A stretch of 64,000 bases of DNA. Source: Falseniella ignava CCUG 37419 (GTDB lineage Bacteria; Bacillota; Bacilli; Lactobacillales; Aerococcaceae). The notes below the pieces were generated by a model that saw nothing but the letters and a program-made list of their open reading frames with translations, was not told the origin of the DNA and did not search any database. Below, in pieces: positions 59,119 through 64,000 of this stretch. The stretch lies in NCBI RefSeq assembly GCF_000301055.1, contig NZ_JH932301.1, forward strand, positions 155,959 to 219,958, written 5' to 3'. Position 1 is the first letter of the stretch. The number at the start of each line of letters is the position of its first letter. A program made the translations under genes and the position numbers.

Positions 59119-59319
59119 TTATCGGTATTCGTAAGTAACAACGGCAGAGACATTCTCTACGGAATCTTCCGTTAACTGATCGAGTGTGTCACGGATGGCT
59201 TGGACCGCATCCCCTGGAGCATCTTCTGTCAAGTTGTTCAAACTAATGCGACTTTTCTTATCAGTTAGGGGGTTGAGTGTCCCTAAGACTAGACGGCTAT
59301 TTGTGAATTCTCGTTTCAT
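59119..59319 (-). CDS. DUF1659 family protein
   Basis: A 66-residue DUF1659 protein. N-S-R-L-V-L-G near 7-13 is followed by S-R-I-S-L-N-N-L and the C-terminal V-V-T-Y-E-Y-R. It has an AAAGGAGGAA site. It lies between the sigma-factor gene and the DUF2922 gene and resembles the latter in size and predicted beta-strand content. The role is unknown. Confidence 0.82.
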   Translation of the reverse strand: MKREFTNSRLVLGTLNPLTDKKSRISLNNLTEDAPGDAVQAIRDTLDQLTEDSVENVSAVVTYEYR

Positions 59320-59392
59320 TTGAATTCCTCCTTTGAGTTAGTATCAGCTCGAGCTGACATCTATAGAAAGGGTGGCAAGGAATAAAATGGAA

Positions 59393-59956
59393 CTATTTTT
59401 TCAATAAATATTTTAAGGGGTGGAGTTTGCGGCGAAGTTGGATGCGGCGCTTGTAGAGATTTTCGCGCGTAATACCGAGAATTTCAGCAATTTCGGTATA
59501 GGTCCCGACTTCGGTCGTCAGTAATAGGAAGAGTTGATATTCTTCTTCTGAGAGATGATGGCGCGCTTGTTCGATAAAGCGTGTAATGTACATTGATGCG
59601 ATCGATGGGGGTGCTTGATGAATGTTCTCTGGTTCGCTGAGATTTTCAAGAAATGCTTGTAAGTCTTCAGGGGTCTCTTGACGAGCGAGGTCCCGTTGAT
59701 CGCGTCGAATCAAATCAATTAAGTGCCAGTACAGTCCTCGCTGAGCATAGGCGGTGAATCGGTACCGATCATCGTCATTAGTAAGGGGCTGTCCGTCAAA
59801 GTTTTGAGCAATTTGCAAGAGTTTGATACGCAGCTCTTGCCAGTAGTCGTCATAATGGATATGCGCAGAATGAATATTACACCGGGCGAGCGTCTTATAC
59901 ACTAAAGGAGCAAATAAACGTAATAGGTGCTCGTGGTAGTAGTATTGATGATCCAT
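59393..59956 (-). CDS. Sigma-70 family RNA polymerase sigma factor (short, alternative)
   Basis: A 187-residue alternative sigma factor. Region 2 is seen as Y-W-Q-E-L-R-I-K-L-L near 42 and F-T-A-Y-A-Q-R-G-L-Y-W-H near 67. Region 4 helix-turn-helix is T-Y-T-E-I-A-E-I-L-G-I-T-R-E-N-L-Y-K-R near 153-171. There is no region 1.1 or 3 and no anti-sigma gene beside it. It is the first gene of a run of tiny genes that ends with holin-like functions, so those are its likely regulon. It resembles ComX/SigH-like competence sigma factors in size, which is weak evidence of role. Confidence 0.8.
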   Translation of the reverse strand: MDHQYYYHEHLLRLFAPLVYKTLARCNIHSAHIHYDDYWQELRIKLLQIAQNFDGQPLTNDDDRYRFTAYAQRGLYWHLIDLIRRDQRDLARQETPEDLQAFLENLSEPENIHQAPPSIASMYITRFIEQARHHLSEEEYQLFLLLTTEVGTYTEIAEILGITRENLYKRRIQLRRKLHPLKYLLKK

Positions 59957-60259
59957 AGATAACCTCCTGTGATGGTTGTATCGATTAATGTGGTGCGTTG
60001 GGATTGATTTGAGAGAAGTATTATTAATAGAGAAGAGCCTGGGAAGCGTTCGCAGGCTCGGTTGAGGTCATGCGCGAGGAATGCGCACGGACGGGCATTC
60101 TTGTGGATGAAGATTTAGCGAGAACGTCACATCGCAAGATTGGTGTGAGTAGAATGCCGTCTAAATTAAAGGGAAGTACAGCTTGATGATGGTGAAAGCA
60201 TCATAATTCAAAGCAAAGTAAATTACATGCATTGTGCATGTTGCTTTGTGTCAAGGAGA
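59957..60259. other. Intergenic region upstream of the sigma-factor gene
   Basis: A 303-bp stretch without a gene. It has two hairpins: GAGCCTG/CAGGCTC (60035-60059) and a tight ACATGCA-TTG-TGCATGT palindrome (60225-60241) flanked by CAAAG/CTTTG. The sigma-factor promoter should be here; no standard sigma-A hexamers were obvious. Confidence 0.5.
60225..60241. terminator. Hairpin after the XRE gene
   Basis: ACATGCA, loop TTG, TGCATGT. It lies just past the stop codon of the minus-strand XRE gene and could terminate it, though the T tract is poor. An operator is the alternative. Confidence 0.45.
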
Positions 60260-60469
60260 TTAGTTAGCAAAGAATATTTCCTGTATTTCACTATGGGTGA
60301 GCGCGAGCTCGCGGATAATGCAATTCATAAAATCATAGCTTGGATTGCGCTCACCGTTAAAACATCGATAAACTGTTGTTGGGGAATAATGAATAAGTTC
60401 GGCAAGTTGATATTTCGTTAAGTCACACTCTGCAAGTAGTTCTTCTAACCTAACCCAGTCAATATTCAA
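60260..60469 (-). CDS. XRE-family transcriptional regulator (small)
   Basis: A 69-residue helix-turn-helix protein (L-T-K-Y-Q-L-A-E-L-I-H-Y-S-P-T-T-V-Y-R near 17-35). The TTG start at 60469 is chosen because the AGAGGAGG site overlaps the upstream in-frame ATG at 60487. It lies upstream of the sigma-factor cluster on the same strand and may regulate it. Confidence 0.7.
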   Translation of the reverse strand: MNIDWVRLEELLAECDLTKYQLAELIHYSPTTVYRCFNGERNPSYDFMNCIIRELALTHSEIQEIFFAN

Positions 60470-60724
60470 GGTAGTACCTCCTCTCATTTAACTTATCTAA
60501 CTCGTTGAAACTGGTTTCTTAAGACCTATTGTAAGGGTGCGTAAATTGATATGTCAATATAAAAACAACAAAATATTTATTTTTAATAAAATTAAATTTA
60601 ACTTTAGCGATACCATAGGCTTTGATGGGATATTTTTTCTGATTATATGCTCAATATGATGAATGATTCGGGGTGAAGATGAGATATTCAATTTGATAAG
60701 TCAAGCGTGTCGCTAGGCATCTAA
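60470..60724. other. Divergent intergenic region (XRE gene / ctsR)
   Basis: AT-rich spacer. Apart from the XRE ribosome site and the ctsR promoter at its right edge, no further gene or repeat is visible. Confidence 0.4.
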
Positions 60725-60753
60725 TTTGCAAAAGGGATGGAAGATGATATAAT
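60725..60753 (+). promoter_or_regulatory. ctsR-clpC promoter
   Basis: TTTGCA (60725-60730), a 17-bp spacer and TATAAT (60748-60753) with an extended TGA in front. The CtsR operator starts at the next base. Confidence 0.8.
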
Positions 60754-60770
60754 GGTCAAGAAAGGTCAGT
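60754..60770 (+). promoter_or_regulatory. CtsR operator
   Basis: GGTCAAG-AAA-GGTCAGT matches the CtsR direct heptad repeat (GGTCAAA, 3-nt spacer, RGTCAAA) closely. Sitting at the transcription start, it allows heat-sensitive autorepression. Confidence 0.82.
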
Positions 60771-60807
60771 GAATGACTCATCGAAATAATTGGATAGGAG
60801 GGATACA

Positions 60808-61272
60808 ATGGTACGGCGCAGTATGTCGGATGTTATTGAGGCTTATTTGAAAGAAATTCTAGCGAGTCGCTCGACAGTTGAGATTAAGCGGTCAGATATT
60901 GCGGAGCGCTTTGATTGTGTACCTTCGCAAATCAATTATGTGATTAACACTCGCTTTACCCAGGAACACGGTTATATGGTAGAAAGTAAGCGTGGGGGTG
61001 GCGGTTATATCCGTATTTTAAAGGTCGAGGTGATCGACGATGCGCATGCGCTTGAGGAGATGGCAGCCCTGATTGGTTCAGCTATTACCTATCGCAATGC
61101 CACTACGATTATTAATACTTTGCTGGAAGATGAGATTATTGATCAGCGTGAAGCCATCTTAATGTTCTCGATGATTGATCCGGAATTTCTATCGGGGTTA
61201 TCAACGCAAGAGGATGAGTTGCGCGCAATGCTTTTGAGGCAGATGTTGATGCAATTGCGTTATATTTATTAA
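60808..61272 (+). CDS. ctsR: CtsR, repressor of class III heat-shock genes
   Basis: A 154-residue CtsR. R-R-S-M-S-D-V-I-E-A-Y-L starts the winged helix-turn-helix. The R-F-D-C-V-P-S-Q-I-N-Y-V-I-N-T-R-F region and the wing glycines in K-R-G-G-G-G-Y-I-R (near 58-66) are the temperature-sensing DNA-binding loop. The start at 60808 follows AGGAGGG; the TTG at 60790 is not needed. It is in an operon with clpC. mcsA and mcsB are absent, as in many Lactobacillales. Confidence 0.93.
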   Translation: MVRRSMSDVIEAYLKEILASRSTVEIKRSDIAERFDCVPSQINYVINTRFTQEHGYMVESKRGGGGYIRILKVEVIDDAHALEEMAALIGSAITYRNATTIINTLLEDEIIDQREAILMFSMIDPEFLSGLSTQEDELRAMLLRQMLMQLRYIY

Positions 61273-61332
61273 ACCGATACCCTGTTGAAAAGCAGAGGTT
61301 GCAATAACATAAAATCTTAACGAGGTGAGAAC

Positions 61333-63831
61333 ATGTTTGAAGAATTATTTACAGAGAGTGCAAGGCAAGCCATGATTTATGCGGCGGAACAAGCTTATTA
61401 CTTGCGCCACCAAGCGGTAGGAACCGAGCATATTTTGCTTGGTTTAGCGCGCGAAGAACAAGGGATTGCTGGGAATGTGTTGCGTGAAGCAGGCGCAACG
61501 TATGATGTTCTGTTGAAAGAACTAGAGATGATTCATGGCCGGACAGCCATGCCAAGAACTGCCGGTGAGATTGTAATTCCATACAGCCCACGTTCGAAGA
61601 AAATTATTATGAATGCATCAAATGATGCGAAGCGTTTAGGTGTATCTCGTGTGGGTACAGAGCATTTGTTACTTGGTATGTTGAAAGAAGAAGTTCTAGC
61701 AACTGCGATGTTACACAATATAGGGGTTGATTTACAAGATTTACGCAAAGCAATCTACAAAGTGATTGGCCTTGAAGGTCATGGTGAGCATGGGCAAGAA
61801 GGCCGCCGCCAACGTCGTCGTGCGCAAGGGGGTAATGGTTCAAATCAGCGGAATGAAGGGGCAACAAGTGAGTCAACGACGCCGACGTTAGATAGTTTAG
61901 CACGTGATTTAACCGAGTTAGCCCGGTCTGGTAAATTGGACCCGGTCGTAGGACGTAAGAATGAAGTCCGCCGAATGATCCAAATTATTAGTCGTCGTAC
62001 GAAAAATAACCCCGTATTGGTTGGGGAGCCCGGTGTTGGTAAAACAGCAGTCGTTGAAGGGTTTGCGCAACGTTTAGTGGATGGTACCGTGCCGGATAAT
62101 ATTAAGGACAAGCGCCTGATGATGCTCGATACTGGTTCGCTAGTAGCTGGAACGAAGTATCGTGGTGAATTTGAAGAGCGCATGAAGAAGATTATTGAAG
62201 AGATAACCCAAGATGGTCAAGTGATTCTCTTTATCGATGAGATTCATACGCTAATTGGTGCGGGATCGGCTGAAGGCGCGATTGATGCGGCCAATATTTT
62301 GAAACCTGCTTTAGCGCGCGGTGAGATTCAAGTGATTGGCGCGACAACGCTAGATGAATATCAAAAACATATTGAAAAAGATGCCGCACTAGAGCGTCGT
62401 TTCTCTCGAGTTCAGATTGATGAACCGAATGAGGAAGAGTCGATATTAATTATTAATGGTCTGAAAGAGAAATACGAGCAACATCATCAAGTCGAGATTA
62501 CTGAAGAAGCGGTCAATGCAGCGGTGAAGATGAGTATGCGTTACATGACTGACCGTCGTCTGCCGGATAAAGCCATTGACTTAATGGACGAGGCATCAGC
62601 GAAGGTTCGGATTGATGCGACACAAGAAGCGACAGAGTTGACACGTTTGCGTAGCGACTTGAATGACTTGAATACACGGAAAGAAGCGGCGATTTTAGAG
62701 CGTAATTTCGAGAAGGCTCAACAAATTCGTGAACAAGAAAAGAAATTGGAGAAAGATATGGACGGGCTAATCCAAGAAGCGGCTCAAGATCAAGCTTCGC
62801 CTGAAGTGTTGAAAGTCACTAAGGAAGATATTGCTGAAGTGATCTCCTTAGCAACTGGTATCCCAGTTCAGCAGATGGACTTGGCAGAGTCTCAGCGCCT
62901 AATTAATCTTGAAGCTGAGTTGCACGAGCGCGTAATTGGTCAAGATGAGGCTGTCAGTGCGGTCTCTCGTGCGATTCGCCGAGCTTATTCTGGCTTGAAA
63001 AACCCAAATCGTCCGATCGGATCATTCTTATTCCTGGGTCCAACAGGGGTAGGTAAGACTGAGTTAGCCAAAGCGTTAGCTGCGACCATTTTCGGCAGCG
63101 AGGATAATATGATTCGCGTGGACATGTCAGAATATATGGAGAAACATAGCGTATCGAGACTAGTTGGTTCACCTCCAGGTTACGTGGGCTATGATGAAGC
63201 TGGCCAATTGACGGAGAAAGTTCGTAACAAACCTTACTCGGTCATTCTATTGGATGAAGTGGAGAAGGCACATCCGGATGTCTTCAACATCTTGCTACAA
63301 GCTTTTGATGATGGACACATGACCGATGGAAAAGGCCGCCGAGTGGACTTCCGTAACACCATCTTTATTATGACATCAAACTTGGGTGCAACCGCCTTGC
63401 GTGACGACAAATCTGTCGGCTTTGGTGCCGTTGATTATTCGAACGACTACGATGCAATGGCGGCACGAATCCATGAGGAAGTGAAGAAGACGTTCCGTCC
63501 GGAATTTATCAACCGTATTGATGAGACGATTGTCTTCAAACCCCTATCTAAAGAAGAAATTCGTGAAATTGTTAAACTTCAGGCGCAAGAAATTATCAAT
63601 CGTCTTGAAGACCTTGAAATTTCTGCCCGTGTAACTGACACAGCGGTGGATATCATTGCGGATGCTGGCTTCGATCCAGAATACGGTGCCCGTCCAATCC
63701 GTCGCGCGATCCAAAAACAAATCGAAGACGAATTGAGTGAAATGTTATTGAGTGGAGCAATCGAGCTAGGAGACCAAATTACCATTGGCGGCCGCTCCGG
63801 CGCTATTAACATCAATAACCGTTCGAAGTAA
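61333..63831 (+). CDS. clpC: ClpC, AAA+ unfoldase of the Clp protease
   Basis: An 832-residue Hsp100 protein. The N-domain repeats cover about 1-150 (F-T-E-S-A-R-Q-A-M and V-G-T-E-H-I-L-L-G). The first AAA+ module has G-E-P-G-V-G-K-T near 233, and a UVR-like middle domain lies near 445-475. The second module has G-P-T-G-V-G-K-T near 574. The G-F-G loop for ClpP docking appears in S-V-G-F-G near 695. It is in an operon with ctsR and degrades unfolded and specifically tagged proteins with ClpP. Confidence 0.95.
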   Translation: MFEELFTESARQAMIYAAEQAYYLRHQAVGTEHILLGLAREEQGIAGNVLREAGATYDVLLKELEMIHGRTAMPRTAGEIVIPYSPRSKKIIMNASNDAKRLGVSRVGTEHLLLGMLKEEVLATAMLHNIGVDLQDLRKAIYKVIGLEGHGEHGQEGRRQRRRAQGGNGSNQRNEGATSESTTPTLDSLARDLTELARSGKLDPVVGRKNEVRRMIQIISRRTKNNPVLVGEPGVGKTAVVEGFAQRLVDGTVPDNIKDKRLMMLDTGSLVAGTKYRGEFEERMKKIIEEITQDGQVILFIDEIHTLIGAGSAEGAIDAANILKPALARGEIQVIGATTLDEYQKHIEKDAALERRFSRVQIDEPNEEESILIINGLKEKYEQHHQVEITEEAVNAAVKMSMRYMTDRRLPDKAIDLMDEASAKVRIDATQEATELTRLRSDLNDLNTRKEAAILERNFEKAQQIREQEKKLEKDMDGLIQEAAQDQASPEVLKVTKEDIAEVISLATGIPVQQMDLAESQRLINLEAELHERVIGQDEAVSAVSRAIRRAYSGLKNPNRPIGSFLFLGPTGVGKTELAKALAATIFGSEDNMIRVDMSEYMEKHSVSRLVGSPPGYVGYDEAGQLTEKVRNKPYSVILLDEVEKAHPDVFNILLQAFDDGHMTDGKGRRVDFRNTIFIMTSNLGATALRDDKSVGFGAVDYSNDYDAMAARIHEEVKKTFRPEFINRIDETIVFKPLSKEEIREIVKLQAQEIINRLEDLEISARVTDTAVDIIADAGFDPEYGARPIRRAIQKQIEDELSEMLLSGAIELGDQITIGGRSGAININNRSK

Positions 63832-63852
63832 GCGACACTCGAATGTTAGTTG

Positions 63853-63880
63853 AGCCTCAGTGTGAAGCTGGGGCTTTTTT
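63853..63880 (+). terminator. Terminator of the ctsR-clpC operon
   Basis: AGCCTCAG pairs with CTGGGGCT (one G-U) around a 7-nt loop, followed by TTTTT. Confidence 0.85.
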
Positions 63881-63973
63881 ATGTGGGGAAAATTGGTTGG
63901 GGTCACGGAATTTGTGCCAAATGGTAGGTGGAGAGGGTGTGGACAGTCAGTCGGGGGGTGGTTGTTGCCGGCG

Positions 63974-64000
63974 GAACTTCATCTGAGTAGGGCTGAGCTG
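63974..64000. repeat. Partial copy of the 41-bp hairpin repeat at window edge
   Basis: GAACTTCATCT at 63974-63984 and GAGCTG at the end match the unit of the tandem array at 5828-6237. The window stops inside the unit, so more copies may follow. Confidence 0.7.

Noticed and set aside
58362..59319. Prophage
   Set aside because: Only holin/XhlA-like and DUF genes are seen; there is no integrase, capsid, tail, lysin or attachment site.

Overview
The window looks like a chromosomal segment of a low-GC Gram-positive bacterium of the order Lactobacillales, possibly the Aerococcaceae or Carnobacteriaceae. The support is the AT-rich coding, AGGAGG-type ribosome sites, several PTS permeases, a ctsR-clpC pair without mcsA/mcsB, a Dp-1-type holin and a lipobox protein. 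Species is not assignable from sequence alone. No rRNA, tRNA or CRISPR array was seen. Composition is mosaic: about 4.1-19.8 kb, 25.1-26.1 kb and 54.4-64 kb are less AT-rich and core-like, while 0-3.8, 19.9-25.0 and 26.4-54.4 kb are strongly AT-rich accessory blocks.

Layout. (1) 0.1-3.8 kb: a polar amino-acid ABC transporter (binding protein, permease, ATPase) plus a two-domain sulfurtransferase. (2) 4.1-5.8 kb: a PucR-type regulator. (3) 5.8-6.2 kb: ten tandem copies of an exactly 41-bp, hairpin-forming repeat; another copy begins at the right edge of the window. (4) 6.4-19.8 kb: a catabolic cluster for an unidentified N-heterocycle or ureide. It has a short-chain dehydrogenase, cytosine-deaminase-like amidohydrolase, amidase, NCS1 permease, ketopantoate-reductase-like protein, CobW GTPase and RraA-like protein; divergently to these, a fused AllF-AllG and an AllH (oxamate carbamoyltransferase); then an alpha/beta hydrolase and an AEC transporter. 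(5) 19.9-25.0 kb: a second ABC transporter followed by a MalY-like C-S lyase and a UroD-superfamily (MtaA-like) protein, bounded by near-identical 56-57 bp direct repeats. It shares a promoter motif with region 1. (6) 25.1-26.1 kb: a zinc alcohol dehydrogenase.

(7) 26.4-50.3 kb: a large sugar-phosphate region. It begins with an ascorbate-type PTS with its PRD regulator and a transaldolase-like aldolase. Next is a galactitol-type PTS operon with class II aldolase, archaeal-type triosephosphate isomerase and YjbQ. Then comes a long operon with 3-hexulose-6-phosphate synthase, two 6-phospho-3-hexuloisomerase-like proteins, an F6P-aldolase-like protein, EIIA-Glc, a ribose/allose-type ABC transporter, PfkB kinase, RpiB, an AlsE-like epimerase, an arabinose-5-phosphate-isomerase-like SIS protein, an AraB-like kinase and a second epimerase. 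(8) 50.36-51.68 kb: an IS256-family element with clear 8-bp target duplications, sitting between that operon and its terminator. (9) 51.9-54.4 kb: a restriction-modification cassette in which both the endonuclease and the C5 methyltransferase are frameshifted in T homopolymers. (10) 54.4-57.4 kb: a coiled-coil protein, a DUF6110-like protein and a P1B-type metal ATPase. (11) 57.5-60.5 kb, minus strand: a HAD phosphatase, then a small-gene cluster of sigma factor, DUF1659, DUF2922, XhlA-like and holin-like proteins, and an XRE regulator. (12) 60.7-63.9 kb: ctsR-clpC with a CtsR operator at the promoter.

Most novel-looking points: the ureide cluster with its fused carbamoyltransferase; the UroD/MalY ABC island with flanking repeats and its promoter shared with region 1; the RuMP-type enzymes embedded in an allose-like sugar operon; the sigma-factor/holin mini-cluster; and the structured 41-bp repeat family.
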